A stretch of 44,792 nucleotides of DNA from HGM04593 sp045657945 (GCA_045657945.1 JAZOUB010000004.1:1-44792); one strand, 5' to 3'; counted from the first letter of the stretch, positions 9,393-19,028 are shown. The notes: generated by a model not told the origin, from the letters alone. Translations and numbers: made by a program.

Positions 9393-12300
9393 TCAGTCTT
9401 CAATCTCAGTTATGTAAACCTTCTTGCCATTCACAATGTAGATACCCGGCGATGTAACACTCACCAGTTTGCGGCCCTGAAGGTCGTAAATAGTATCTTG
9501 CATTACGTTCTCACCTTTCACTCCGTCACTCACCTCGTCAATATCAGTAGTGCCGCCCAAGAAGAATCCGAAGCTTGCTGCCTGATTTTCATTATCGACT
9601 TCCAGATATGATTTATTGGCGTTACACATTACATAGCCGCTATCGTTGTGGTTAGTCGTGCCGTTAAATGTTTCCTTTACGCCTTCCGCATTACGGTTTT
9701 CGTATGTCCAGTACATCGCAATGCGGTCGTTCTTCATACTAAGCATATGTATATTCTTCTCTCTGCAATCCTCAAGTTTTGTATATGCTGTTCCCTCAAG
9801 AATATTGTCTTCGACATCGAATGTTGAAGCGACACTGCTGAAATAGAACTTCTGGTTTGTCATTGGGCTTTCACTGGTCAATATAATACCGGTGTTGGCA
9901 GGGACAACACCTCCTGTAACCTCAACCATATTAAGCACATTGTTCTCAAACACTTTATCCACAATCCAAGCTTTGACACCGGTGGGTATCTTTGTATCGA
10001 ATCCAAGATAGAGACTTGAGTATGCTCTGCTATCGGGGTTGCTTGCCGGTGAATTGGAGAGCTTTGCTACATTGTAGTAGATACTTGTCTCGGGGTTCTT
10101 TATCTCCTCGACAATCCACTTTGTTGCCTCGGTGCCGGTGTTTACGACCTTGGTACCTGAAATTTTCGACACACCAGTAGCGACGAATTTACCATTGTGA
10201 TTACCAAGTTTATCGCCTTCTGTTTCACAGACATAGCAGTTCAACGTATATTTGCCATCTTTAACGAAAGTACCTGTAAGAGTATAGACATTATCTCTTG
10301 GGGTACCACCGGCAAATCCGGTGTGACTGTCAAGAGCGACAATATCACCCTCTTCATCAACAAGTTCTACACCCAGCATATTCAGTCCATGAGAACCTCC
10401 GGTCCATGTGAATGTTACTGTCACTTGGCTTTCGTTGTCAACTACAACGTCGGTACTCTTGCGATGTATAGTCAATGCACCATCAAACTCTTCGAATTCT
10501 GTTTTTATACCACTGTGGCAGTATCTTGCATCCATTGCACTACCCCAGAAAGTGCTGCCTTTATATTGCAGTTCATTGCCGGTTACCATAGACATATCCA
10601 TGCGATTGTCACCCACCTGGAACATTGTGGTGCAAGCGCCAAGTGCCTTGAGTGTAACCGTAGCGGCATCCTCCTCATTAACAACCGATTTGTCGGCACC
10701 CAATGCAGTCATGTAGCACTGTGTGTGGAGGTTCTTTGCCTTGAGGCCGCTGTTTGTGCTGCCTGTTGCACCCTCGAACACCCAAGCAGAGCGGCTGTCG
10801 TAGCTCTGGTCGGCAAGGATAACATCATCGAGATAAACCTCCTTTGAAGTGTATGTATTATTTGTCCACTCTGTATGTACAAGGAGTGCGTTCTCGGTAT
10901 ATTCCTCAACCACAGGACGTATTGTGTACAGCACGCCGGGATTTGGAGCCATCAGATGCTCAGGCATACGGCCGGTGTAGTTAAGGATTGCATAGTAAAT
11001 TTCGTTGAAGGCTGCCTCCTCGGCACTGTCGTCTGCGTTGGCATTGATAACTTCTGATTTCTCCATGATAAGTCTCATCAATGCAGCCAGTTCGCGGTCA
11101 TAGATTACACAATCCTTGAAGTCGTACATAGCAAGCAACTCGGCAAGGTGTGCGCGGAAGTCGGTCACACGCTCGAACTTCCAGGTTGAGTTGTCGTATA
11201 TTCCCAGGTCGGTTGCAATGTCTTCATTCTCGCCCTGGTTGTTTGTCCAGGCCATCTTGGTGTCGTTGGGCTCGCCAAGCACAATAGCCATACCGGCCTT
11301 ATTGAGGTTAGATGACGTAAGGATGTACCACTCGTCCTTGTCGGAGGCATCGGCGTGCTCCTTCCAGGTCATAGCCTCAACCTGATATGTCGAAAGATTG
11401 GAGATTGTTGCACCAGTCCCTGGCATACCAGAATAGAGTTTGCTGATATCCGTCAATGTAACATTTTCAACCACTTTGGTCTCTTTCTCGCCAAGTGAGT
11501 TATAGACGTCGAGTGTAACATCACCCTGCGAGTATGTGACTACCACCTTTATGTGTGTAAAGTGGTCCTGTGTATGCCAGAAACGGTAACGGTCATCGCC
11601 ATTGTTCACCTTGATGACAAGGCTGCGGTCGTCCTTGAGATAGATTTGGAAATGATTTGAATAAGTATCCTGCAACGGATTGGTCGATGCGAGCATACAA
11701 CTACCGTATGCATTGTATGCCTGAAAATCGGGGGCAAAGTCATATTCAAGCTCAAGACTCCAGTCCTCATCGCCCTTGAGGTCAACATCGGCTACTTTCT
11801 GTTCGCCTTTGCCAGGGGTGATACCCGTCTCTTTCGTCAACTCCACGTTCTTTGAGACAAGAGTCTTGCCTTTGGCCATAAAGTTGTGAATATGAGCCTT
11901 CAAATAATCGTCGATAATTAGATTGTTGCCTGGGAAATCCTCATACTCTGCAGTGGCGTATGTATTCTTCTCGCCCACAAAGTAGAAGAGATTAGAGAGA
12001 GCGAGATTGCCATCAACCTTTTGTCCAAGAGTCATTGAGGTTTCATCTCCGCTGTATGTCGCATAGCGCTCACCGCTGTTCACGTTCTTCACATAATACC
12101 AGCGTGGGTTTGTAAAGTCGCGATTATTGAATCCATTTTCATCTGTAAGTTCGGGCAACGCATAGAGAGCATAGTCAATCTCGTGCTCAATCATGTGGAT
12201 GTTCTGGGCATACTGCACAAGCTTGGCAATATTTGTTTCATTATAATAAACCCCGGCAAGAGAGTCCAATTGAGAAACTATTGACTTGTAATTTTTAATC

Positions 12301-15134
12301 TTGAGCGTATCATAGCCCTTTGTTGCCACCTGATCAGCGGTTATACCACCAAGTTCATCAGTCAAGCTATCGGCAACTTGGTCAATAAAATTTTTCAACA
12401 GTTTCTTTGCCTCGGCAACGCTTACCTCCTCGAATTCCCAAGCCGAGCCATCGTCGTTGGCATTGTAACGCAAAATGCGGTCGCCATCGGCGTGGTTGCT
12501 GCACCAAGTATCATTGGGGTTATTTGTTGAATTGAGTATTGTTGTTGCTATGTTGTAACCGGTATATGAAGCGGTCTTGTTTGGTTGCACATACCAGGTG
12601 TTACCGTTGGTATTCCAGGAAATATCGCTTGCGCACTTCATTACTGTGGTAACATTGTGGATACGGGCAGCGTAGTACTCGTCGGTGGCGGCATCCTCGG
12701 TCTGTGTAAAAAAGAACAGCGAGTGTGCATCAAATGAAGCATCGTGCTGGACAAGCTTCATATTAGAGTTACGGGAATCGAACTTTGCATAGTAGTATGC
12801 ACCCGTCTGCGATGATATCGGCTGGTCATTCTCATCGCCAATTTCAATATCAATATCGACATCAACTGCTGCGCGGTTAGGCCGTGCCTGCTGCTGCACA
12901 GCCTGCGGGCGTTTGTTCTTTATTATATATAAGGTAGGGTGCTCCCCCGCTGTCATATCGGGATTAGAGTACTCAAACGGTGGCTTGATGGTCAACTGCA
13001 CATCGAACACATCGCCACTTGCAATCTCATCGAAATTGAATGAGAGTGTGGATGTTGCCTCGTCATACTCCACCTTTGGAGTTGTTTCAACAGTTACAAG
13101 AGTCTCACCGTTGTTAATCTTAACTCCTGCGTATGAATGGATGTCGCTACACAGCAACTGCAGTGTAGGCAAATTACCCCAACTTCCGGTTTTCTTGAAC
13201 ATACGCGAGAATGGCAACGGGTACACCTCGGGTGTGCCATTGTTGTCACTGTCATAGAGCAATTGCGTGTTGCGCTCTACAAGTTCACCGGCTGTAATGG
13301 TTATCTTCTTCTCGGTCTCATCGAGCGGCACAGGGATAAAGAGGAAATCGGTACAAACACCGCACTCAATAGTGGTGGTCTCTGTAACGTCATCCGATGC
13401 ATCTTCATTGTCTTTGTCATCGATAACTGTGGTACAGCTGTATGACTGGTGCTGGTCCTGGGCAGCCTTTACATCGCCCTGCCAGTATGTACCGTCATTG
13501 AAAACTGCAAGATACTGCATATTCTCGTTCATCAGAGGCACGCCGTAGTGAGTTGTGAGTACAGTGTTGATGCTCCACTTGTAAGGTTCTGTAACTACCT
13601 CGCCGTAGGCAAGATACTTTGTTGGGTCGGCAACATTGCGGAACACAAGTTTGCCGTCGTTTGTCTGCTCGCAGTACCACTCGTGTTTTTTCTTTTCGTC
13701 ATCAGTAGATGCGTGGTATGTGCCCGGTTCTTCCCTCTCCAAGACATTACCCTCCGCCATAATCTCGCGGTTCACATAGCGCTGGTTTGTACGGTCGTAG
13801 GTATCGGCATAGATGCGGTACTTGTTACCGGGGATGGGCACACCCGAGAGCAGGCGGGCATCGGGGTAAAGACGGTTGTACTCCTCTACCAATGCAGTAT
13901 AGGCCTTTGCTGTTGTTTTTGTGAAAAGCGGAGACGACTGCACGGCATTTATATAACCAAGAACATCGGCAACCTCTTTTGTAGTGGGGAGAACATAAAG
14001 TTCAGAAAGACCCATGCATTTATAATTGGGGGTTGTCGTTTCCCTTGCCACAATGCGGATATATTGGTAAGAACCTTTAAGTGAAATTTCGGGTGAGGTA
14101 TAGAATGCTTTTGATGCAAGTTCTGTTGTATAGTCGCCAATCATTGTATAGCTGTTGCCATCGGCCGATGCCTGGAGTTCAAATTCCACAGGAGCATTCA
14201 AGCCATCGGCACGGCGCTGCATGTAAAGATAGATTGACCCAACGCTCTGCTCCAGGTCTATCTGGTAATAGTGACCGTCGGCTTTGTTTTGCCAATCTGT
14301 CACATTGTACGTAGAAGCAACACCATCGATAAGATTCTCAAAGCCACCTTCTGCGGTATATCCGTTAGGGTATGTCGTAGCATCATTGACCGGAGATGAT
14401 TTTATCTGACTAGCTTTCTGCACATAGCCATAGGTCTGCTGTGCCGAGAATACATCGACGCGGCTGTAGATATGCAAATCCTGCAAGTAGTCGCCACTTG
14501 TTACCTCGTGGGCAATGTAGAAGGCAAACGGGTGACCATTGCTCCAAGTATCAAAAGCCTCTACCGTTCCGTTCCAATATGGCCTGTCACCACCATCGTA
14601 GTTCTTAACGACAAAGACTGTTGAACCATGACCTCCACTTGTTATCTGGCCGTTTGCAATAACATTGTACTTCCAGCTCTCCATGTTCACGCCGGACTTG
14701 CCTTCAGTTGCTTCATCCCAAGAGGTAATGATGAGCTTGGCATCGGATGCAGAACCGATATCGGTTTTACCGGCTGCATTCACGTACAAGCCTGTAGTTA
14801 CAGACTTGATGGCATACCAGTCGTTAACACCATCGTCATTGTCGTCGTACGCCTCCATTGTATAGACGAAACTCTCGTTATAGACATAGAGGTCGCGCTC
14901 CTTTGACTTGTCGAGTTCAAAATTCACGCCGTTGTTACGCAAGAAACCGGTACGGTCCTCGTTGCCATTGATGGCGGTGTTGTAAATCATGAACTTTTTG
15001 CCCACAGCCTGCTCAAGTGTCAAGCGAGGCGTTGTGTTGCCCTTGTAAGAGCCGGGCTGATAATACTTGTCGGCCCAAGCAGTTGTTCCCAGCACAAGGA
15101 ACAGCAAACAAAGAAAAAGTTTTTTTGTTTTCAT
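9393..15134 (-). CDS. Large secreted F5/8C (discoidin)-domain protein (1913 aa)
   Basis: Signal peptide at 1-21 (ending TTAWA). Residues about 240-385 read as an F5/8 type C carbohydrate-binding domain, ending CMGLSELYVL. Residues about 435-540 resemble a module in the GH89 protein: both contain a DPTKYLA motif after an aromatic-rich ricin-like stretch. A LamG-like beta-sandwich may lie around 1090-1260. No catalytic glycosidase motif was recognised. The C-terminus has YDLQGRKLV, then GIYIVNGKKVYI, followed by TEIED. It is the first gene of the operon with the 52-aa peptide and GH89, so a role in binding or presenting the same glycan is inferred. The start is supported by the signal peptide and the promoter at 15260-15290. 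Confidence 0.8.
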   Translation of the reverse strand: MKTKKLFLCLLFLVLGTTAWADKYYQPGSYKGNTTPRLTLEQAVGKKFMIYNTAINGNEDRTGFLRNNGVNFELDKSKERDLYVYNESFVYTMEAYDDNDDGVNDWYAIKSVTTGLYVNAAGKTDIGSASDAKLIITSWDEATEGKSGVNMESWKYNVIANGQITSGGHGSTVFVVKNYDGGDRPYWNGTVEAFDTWSNGHPFAFYIAHEVTSGDYLQDLHIYSRVDVFSAQQTYGYVQKASQIKSSPVNDATTYPNGYTAEGGFENLIDGVASTYNVTDWQNKADGHYYQIDLEQSVGSIYLYMQRRADGLNAPVEFELQASADGNSYTMIGDYTTELASKAFYTSPEISLKGSYQYIRIVARETTTPNYKCMGLSELYVLPTTKEVADVLGYINAVQSSPLFTKTTAKAYTALVEEYNRLYPDARLLSGVPIPGNKYRIYADTYDRTNQRYVNREIMAEGNVLEREEPGTYHASTDDEKKKHEWYCEQTNDGKLVFRNVADPTKYLAYGEVVTEPYKWSINTVLTTHYGVPLMNENMQYLAVFNDGTYWQGDVKAAQDQHQSYSCTTVIDDKDNEDASDDVTETTTIECGVCTDFLFIPVPLDETEKKITITAGELVERNTQLLYDSDNNGTPEVYPLPFSRMFKKTGSWGNLPTLQLLCSDIHSYAGVKINNGETLVTVETTPKVEYDEATSTLSFNFDEIASGDVFDVQLTIKPPFEYSNPDMTAGEHPTLYIIKNKRPQAVQQQARPNRAAVDVDIDIEIGDENDQPISSQTGAYYYAKFDSRNSNMKLVQHDASFDAHSLFFFTQTEDAATDEYYAARIHNVTTVMKCASDISWNTNGNTWYVQPNKTASYTGYNIATTILNSTNNPNDTWCSNHADGDRILRYNANDDGSAWEFEEVSVAEAKKLLKNFIDQVADSLTDELGGITADQVATKGYDTLKIKNYKSIVSQLDSLAGVYYNETNIAKLVQYAQNIHMIEHEIDYALYALPELTDENGFNNRDFTNPRWYYVKNVNSGERYATYSGDETSMTLGQKVDGNLALSNLFYFVGEKNTYATAEYEDFPGNNLIIDDYLKAHIHNFMAKGKTLVSKNVELTKETGITPGKGEQKVADVDLKGDEDWSLELEYDFAPDFQAYNAYGSCMLASTNPLQDTYSNHFQIYLKDDRSLVIKVNNGDDRYRFWHTQDHFTHIKVVVTYSQGDVTLDVYNSLGEKETKVVENVTLTDISKLYSGMPGTGATISNLSTYQVEAMTWKEHADASDKDEWYILTSSNLNKAGMAIVLGEPNDTKMAWTNNQGENEDIATDLGIYDNSTWKFERVTDFRAHLAELLAMYDFKDCVIYDRELAALMRLIMEKSEVINANADDSAEEAAFNEIYYAILNYTGRMPEHLMAPNPGVLYTIRPVVEEYTENALLVHTEWTNNTYTSKEVYLDDVILADQSYDSRSAWVFEGATGSTNSGLKAKNLHTQCYMTALGADKSVVNEEDAATVTLKALGACTTMFQVGDNRMDMSMVTGNELQYKGSTFWGSAMDARYCHSGIKTEFEEFDGALTIHRKSTDVVVDNESQVTVTFTWTGGSHGLNMLGVELVDEEGDIVALDSHTGFAGGTPRDNVYTLTGTFVKDGKYTLNCYVCETEGDKLGNHNGKFVATGVSKISGTKVVNTGTEATKWIVEEIKNPETSIYYNVAKLSNSPASNPDSRAYSSLYLGFDTKIPTGVKAWIVDKVFENNVLNMVEVTGGVVPANTGIILTSESPMTNQKFYFSSVASTFDVEDNILEGTAYTKLEDCREKNIHMLSMKNDRIAMYWTYENRNAEGVKETFNGTTNHNDSGYVMCNANKSYLEVDNENQAASFGFFLGGTTDIDEVSDGVKGENVMQDTIYDLQGRKLVSVTSPGIYIVNGKKVYITEIED

Positions 15135-15195
15135 TCTGTTTTTTTATTTTATTTTTTCGTTTTTCATTTTAGTCGCCGGGCAGCGTTTACCGCCC

Positions 15196-15224
15196 ATGCA
15201 CATGCGTACACACGCACATGGCAT
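15196..15224 (-). other. Hairpin in the 5' leader of the glycan operon
   Basis: ATGCACATGCGT (15196-15207) and ACGCACATGGCAT (15212-15224) are near-perfect complements, giving a GC-rich hairpin in the roughly 120-nt leader between promoter and start codon. The surrounding 60 nt are unusually rich in alternating CA/TG/CG steps. A leader regulatory role is conceivable; no known riboswitch class was recognised. Confidence 0.35.
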
Positions 15225-15259
15225 GCAGGCACTGCGCGCCCATGTACACAATTAGTCTG

Positions 15260-15290
15260 CAAAGATACTGCTTATTTATAAAATTTTCAA
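15260..15290 (-). promoter_or_regulatory. Promoter of the F5/8C - peptide - GH89 operon
   Basis: On the minus strand TATCTTTG (15260-15267) fits TAnnTTTG, with TTG (15288-15290) exactly 20 bp upstream. The predicted leader is about 120 nt. Confidence 0.75.
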
Positions 15291-15322
15291 CAAAAAGTAG
15301 AACTTTTTTCACTATTTAACAA

Positions 15323-15346
15323 ATAGATAGATAGATAGATAGATAG
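15323..15346. repeat. Tetranucleotide microsatellite (ATAG)6
   Basis: Six uninterrupted ATAG units lie in the intergenic region between the divergent glycan operon and guaD. They are about 30 nt upstream of the operon's -33 element and about 90 nt upstream of the guaD -7 box. Length could vary by slippage. Confidence 0.9.
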
Positions 15347-15436
15347 CCTTTCATGGTGTTTTAAAAGGGAAAAATGGACTAAAAAAAATAATAAAAAAAC
15401 AAGTTCCAAAAAAACAGATATATCACAAACTTTCAT

Positions 15437-15444
15437 TAAATTTG
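15437..15444 (+). promoter_or_regulatory. -7 box of guaD
   Basis: TAAATTTG matches TAnnTTTG, about 55 nt before the guaD start. No TTG is present at the expected -33 position, so this is a weaker call. Confidence 0.5.
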
Positions 15445-15498
15445 CTTGCAGTGAACCGTTTGCTTTGCAGCATTGTTTGACAAGTAAAAAGAGCAAGT

Positions 15499-15966
15499 AT
15501 GAATCACCAGGATTTTATGCGCAAGGCCATAGCCCTTGCAGTGGAGAATGTCGAGAACGGTGGCGGTCCCTTTGGAGCCGTCATTGTAAAGAACGGAGAG
15601 ATAGTCGCCACCGGAGTTAATCGCGTGACACCCAACAATGACCCAACGGCGCATGCCGAGGTGTGCGCGATACGCAGTGCATGCACAAAGCTGGGAACAT
15701 TCGACCTTAGCGGCTGTGTCATATACACATCGTGCGAGCCCTGCCCCATGTGCTTGGGTGCAATATACTGGGCGCACATCGACAAGATTTTCTATGGCGC
15801 GAACCAGCACGATGCCGCAGCGGTAAACTTCGACGATTCATTCATCTACCGCGAGCTTGAACTGAAGCCCGAAAACCGCAACAAACCCGTTGAAAATATT
15901 TTACACGAGGAAGCACAGGCACCATTCAACGCCTGGAGAAAAAAGAGCAACAAAGTGGAATACTGA
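15499..15966 (+). CDS. guaD: Guanine deaminase (CMP/dCMP deaminase fold, 155 aa)
   Basis: Converts guanine to xanthine and ammonia in cytosolic purine salvage or catabolism. The length and many segments match Bacillus-type GuaD, including GGPFGAVIV, NDPTAHAEV, YTSCEPCPMCLGAIYWA, FDDSFIY and the terminal NK-EY. The zinc site is visible as H52-A-E54 (E54 the proton shuttle) with C82 and C85 in PCPMC. A conserved FDDSFIYRE segment follows near 101. The start MNHQDF matches the family start. It is a single-gene unit between its own promoter and a strong hairpin terminator. Confidence 0.93.
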   Translation: MNHQDFMRKAIALAVENVENGGGPFGAVIVKNGEIVATGVNRVTPNNDPTAHAEVCAIRSACTKLGTFDLSGCVIYTSCEPCPMCLGAIYWAHIDKIFYGANQHDAAAVNFDDSFIYRELELKPENRNKPVENILHEEAQAPFNAWRKKSNKVEY

Positions 15967-16009
15967 ATGAGGCTTTTCAATCCATATAGGCCTAAAAAAC
16001 AAAAGGGCA

Positions 16010-16053
16010 AAAAGGCCTAAAAGGGGATTGTGTTGTTCCCTTTCAGGCCTTTT
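16010..16053. terminator. Bidirectional hairpin terminator between guaD and the two-component genes
   Basis: AAAAGGCCT-A-AAAGGG (16010-16025) pairs with CCCTTT-C-AGGCCTTTT (16038-16053): 15 bp with one A/C mismatch and a 12-nt loop. A/T runs on both flanks suit termination of convergent transcripts. The arms are made of the AAAGGCCTAAAAGG motif found in other intergenic regions of this window. Confidence 0.75.
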
Positions 16054-16073
16054 GGGCTTTAATCTTTAAATAG

Positions 16074-16814
16074 TCACTTGCTTTTACCTATAAAGTGTTT
16101 GTCGATATACTCGAAGAAGGCATCCTTGTACATTTCGCCAATGGGGACATAGACACCGCCGTCATAGACAAGGCGCATCTTGGACACCTCCTTCACTTTG
16201 TTCAGATTGATGAGGTAAGAGCGGTGAACACGCATGAAATCACCGGCAGGCAAGCTCTCCTCAATCTTCTTCATGCTCAGGAGCGAAACTATAGGTTTAG
16301 GGTTATCATCGACAAAGATGCGCACATACTCGCTCATGCTCTCTACATACTTTATCGAACTGATTGGAACGCGAAGCATACGGTAATCAGACTTTACAAA
16401 CAGGCAGTCGTGACACACGCCCTCGCCCTGCTCCATTGCAGACTGCACATTGTTATTCATGCTATAAATTCGGTTCAGTTTATTGGATGCCTTAAGGAAA
16501 TCCTCAAAAGCAATGGGCTTGAGCAAATAGTCGATGGCATCGAGTTTGAACCCCTCGATGGCATACTCGGAATAGGCAGTCGTGAAGACTACGAACGGAG
16601 GATTAACCAGCGAACGCACGAACTGCACGCCGTCAATATCGGGCATATTTATATCGACAAACATTGCATCCACGTTGCCTGTAGAGAGAATCTCCATCGC
16701 CTCGGCTGCCGATGAGCAAGACCCCACATTTACCAGGAACGGCACGCGTTCCACATACTTCTCGAGCTGCGCAACTGCCAACGGCTCGTCATCAACTATT
16801 ATACACTTGATCAT
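16074..16814 (-). CDS. LytTR-family response regulator (246 aa)
   Basis: DNA-binding response regulator. Receiver domain at 1-120 with acidic pair D8/D9, phospho-acceptor D54 in FVDINMPDIDG, T78/T79 and K99 in YLLKP. A LytTR DNA-binding domain follows at about 140-240, including the MRVHRSYLINL segment typical of the family. Its start overlaps the end of the upstream histidine kinase gene by 23 nt, so the two are co-translated and almost certainly partners. Target genes are not evident from the sequence. Confidence 0.93.
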   Translation of the reverse strand: MIKCIIVDDEPLAVAQLEKYVERVPFLVNVGSCSSAAEAMEILSTGNVDAMFVDINMPDIDGVQFVRSLVNPPFVVFTTAYSEYAIEGFKLDAIDYLLKPIAFEDFLKASNKLNRIYSMNNNVQSAMEQGEGVCHDCLFVKSDYRMLRVPISSIKYVESMSEYVRIFVDDNPKPIVSLLSMKKIEESLPAGDFMRVHRSYLINLNKVKEVSKMRLVYDGGVYVPIGEMYKDAFFEYIDKHFIGKSK

Positions 16815-17919
16815 ATTGTATCGGGATTTTCAGTTCAACATTGTACCATTCTCCGGTGTTGGAGATATGAAGTTGCGCCTTGTCGCCATAGAGCAGTTCA
16901 AGACGTTTGCGGGCATTCTCCACGCCGATACCGCCACTCGCATGCAAGGCGGTGGAATTCGAGACCTCGGGCAATGTATTACGGCATGTAAAGACGACAC
17001 TACCGGCAGCCTCATCGGCCACCAATAACACCTCGATGAGCGACTTCTTCTTGTAGGTAACGCCATGCTTGAATGCATTCTCAAGGAACTGCATGAAGAG
17101 AAGCGAGGGAACATACACGCCTTTCGGCTCTGTGGAGAAAGCGGCCGTTATCTCAAGTTTGTCGGTATACCGCAGACGCATGAGATCCAAGTAACTTCCA
17201 AGGAACTGCGCCTCCTTCTCAAGAGGCACGAACATTGAGGATTTGTCATAGAGGACATAGCGCATCATGTTCGACAATTCAACAACGGTTTTCTGCGCCT
17301 TCACCTTGTCAATATCAATGAGAGCATGAATATTGTTAAGGCTGTTCATGAAGAAATGTGGGTTTATCTGATACTTGAGATATTCGAGTTCGGAGCGCAG
17401 TTTCTCCTTCTCCATCTCCTTGATGCTCTCATCACGGCGTATGGTAAAGAAGAACAGACGCACGCAGATATTGAATACAAGAGCAAAGAGAGATAACAAG
17501 ATACGCACATTTCTGGAATCCGAGAAGAACATCCACACTTTCTGTTCGCCCTTTGGAAGAGACTGTGGCAACTGTTCTATGTTTGATGCGACGGGCAATG
17601 ATGGATTGTCAACAGGGAAAGCCACAAAAACAATAACACTGACTACAATGGCACATAGCAGGTAAAGCACAAGATGCCTTCCCCTCTCTTTATTGAGAAG
17701 GAAAGGCATCAGTATGTTATTGTTTATAAAGAACAGTATGATTGCCGGCAACAGGAATTTCCAGAACGACAGCAGTTCTTCTGTTGTAGGCAGAAAGGCA
17801 TCATCTCCTTGAATGGCATACTTCATGAATGCTCCCAAAAGTGGAGACAACAGCAATACACTCCAGAACAGGAGGTATATGACATATTCTACCGTTCGTG
17901 TCTTAAAACTCCAAGCCAT
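16792..17919 (-). CDS. LytS/YehU-type sensor histidine kinase (375 aa)
   Basis: Membrane sensor kinase paired with the LytTR regulator. Four transmembrane segments at roughly 11-32, 52-73, 82-102 and 137-160. A short coiled segment (KEMEKEKLRSELEYLK) leads into the His_kinase box with H188 in QINPHFFMNSLNNIHAL. The C-terminal ATPase region shows the N-box ENAFKHG and the G-box GGIGVENARKRL. There is no large periplasmic sensor domain, so the signal is probably sensed in the membrane or between helices 3 and 4. First gene of the two-gene operon. Confidence 0.93.
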   Translation of the reverse strand: MAWSFKTRTVEYVIYLLFWSVLLLSPLLGAFMKYAIQGDDAFLPTTEELLSFWKFLLPAIILFFINNNILMPFLLNKERGRHLVLYLLCAIVVSVIVFVAFPVDNPSLPVASNIEQLPQSLPKGEQKVWMFFSDSRNVRILLSLFALVFNICVRLFFFTIRRDESIKEMEKEKLRSELEYLKYQINPHFFMNSLNNIHALIDIDKVKAQKTVVELSNMMRYVLYDKSSMFVPLEKEAQFLGSYLDLMRLRYTDKLEITAAFSTEPKGVYVPSLLFMQFLENAFKHGVTYKKKSLIEVLLVADEAAGSVVFTCRNTLPEVSNSTALHASGGIGVENARKRLELLYGDKAQLHISNTGEWYNVELKIPIQYDQVYNS

Positions 17920-17959
17920 TGCATTTTTTGCTTTACGCTGCGCAAGTTATGTATTTTTC

Positions 17960-17967
17960 CAATATTA
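17960..17967 (-). promoter_or_regulatory. Possible -7 box of the two-component operon
   Basis: Minus-strand TAATATTG differs from TAnnTTTG at one base. A TTTTG lies 22 bp upstream. It sits about 41 nt before the kinase start. Confidence 0.35.
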
Positions 17968-18012
17968 GAATAATAAATTCGGCAGACAGCAAAATTGCAT
18001 CAATCAAATGCT

Positions 18013-18864
18013 TTATTTAACAGCTTTGAAACTCATGTCGAGTCCCTTCACCGAGTGTGTGAGAGCACCAACAGAGATGAAGTCAACGCCACAGAGGGCA
18101 TAGCTGCGAAGGGTGTCGAATGTGATACCGCCCGACGACTCGGTCTCGTAACGGCCGGAAACCATCTCAACCGCCTTGCGTGTCTTCTCGGTATCGAAGT
18201 TATCGAACATGATGCGCTGGATGCCGCCCATGTCAATCACCTTCTGCAAATCCTCGAGTGTACGTACCTCGACCTCAATCTTCAAGTCCTTGCCACATGC
18301 CTTGCAGTACTCCTTGGCACGAGAGACAGCCTGTTCAATGCCACCTGCGAAATCAACATGGTTGTCCTTGATGAGTATCATGTCAAAAAGACCGATACGG
18401 TGGTTCACACCACCACCAATGCGCACAGCCTCTTTCTCCATGATGCGCATGCCCGGGGTTGTCTTGCGGGTATCGAGCACACGTGTACCTGTACCCTCGA
18501 GTTCCTTGACATAGCGACGTGTCATTGTAGCAATACCACTCATGCGCTGCATTACATTGAGCATGAGACGCTCGGTCTGCAACAGAGAGCGCACGCTACC
18601 GGTAACATACATTGCAATGTCGCCCTTCTTCACCTCGGCGCCATCCTCAATGAGCACCTCGACCTGAAGAGCCTCATCGAAACGTGCAAAAATGCTCTTT
18701 GCCATCTCAACACCGGCAAGCACGCCGTCTTCCTTGATGAGCAGCATATTCTTTCCCATTGCATCGGCTGGGATTGTAGAAAGGGTTGTATGGTCACCGT
18801 CGCCAATATCCTCGGCAAATGCCAAATCGATGAGTCTATCGATCAATTCGTCTTTTACATTCAT
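18013..18864 (-). CDS. nadC: Nicotinate-nucleotide pyrophosphorylase, carboxylating (283 aa)
   Basis: Quinolinate phosphoribosyltransferase: makes nicotinate mononucleotide from quinolinate and PRPP in de novo NAD synthesis. Family landmarks: AEDIGDGDHTT near the N-terminus, TERLMLN at 97-103, LDTRKTTPGMR at 130-140, GGGVNHRIGL at 150-159, IKDNH at 165-169, EVEVRT, and the C-terminal SGGI and ISVGALTHS barrel segments. I start at the ATG at 18862-18864 (MNVKDEL), which matches the family; an upstream in-frame ATG would add 11 residues that would extend into the promoter. nadA and nadB are not in the window. Confidence 0.95.
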   Translation of the reverse strand: MNVKDELIDRLIDLAFAEDIGDGDHTTLSTIPADAMGKNMLLIKEDGVLAGVEMAKSIFARFDEALQVEVLIEDGAEVKKGDIAMYVTGSVRSLLQTERLMLNVMQRMSGIATMTRRYVKELEGTGTRVLDTRKTTPGMRIMEKEAVRIGGGVNHRIGLFDMILIKDNHVDFAGGIEQAVSRAKEYCKACGKDLKIEVEVRTLEDLQKVIDMGGIQRIMFDNFDTEKTRKAVEMVSGRYETESSGGITFDTLRSYALCGVDFISVGALTHSVKGLDMSFKAVK

Positions 18865-18884
18865 AATATTTAGTTTTCTTTTTG

Positions 18885-18917
18885 CGAAGATATACAATTA
18901 TTGTCACGCAAGCAAAA
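18885..18917 (-). promoter_or_regulatory. Promoter of nadC
   Basis: Minus-strand TATCTTCG (18885-18892) is TAnnTTTG with one change, and TTTTG (18913-18917) lies exactly 20 bp upstream. The spacing supports MNVKDEL as the true start. Confidence 0.6.
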
Positions 18918-19028
18918 GTAAAACTGTTTTTTATTGTATCTTCGTGGCAAAGTTGGACCTGCCACGCAAAGCAAAGCAGGGAGGGAGGAAAATTAAAAGA
19001 GACTATCTCTTCCACCGCAAGCGGTCCC

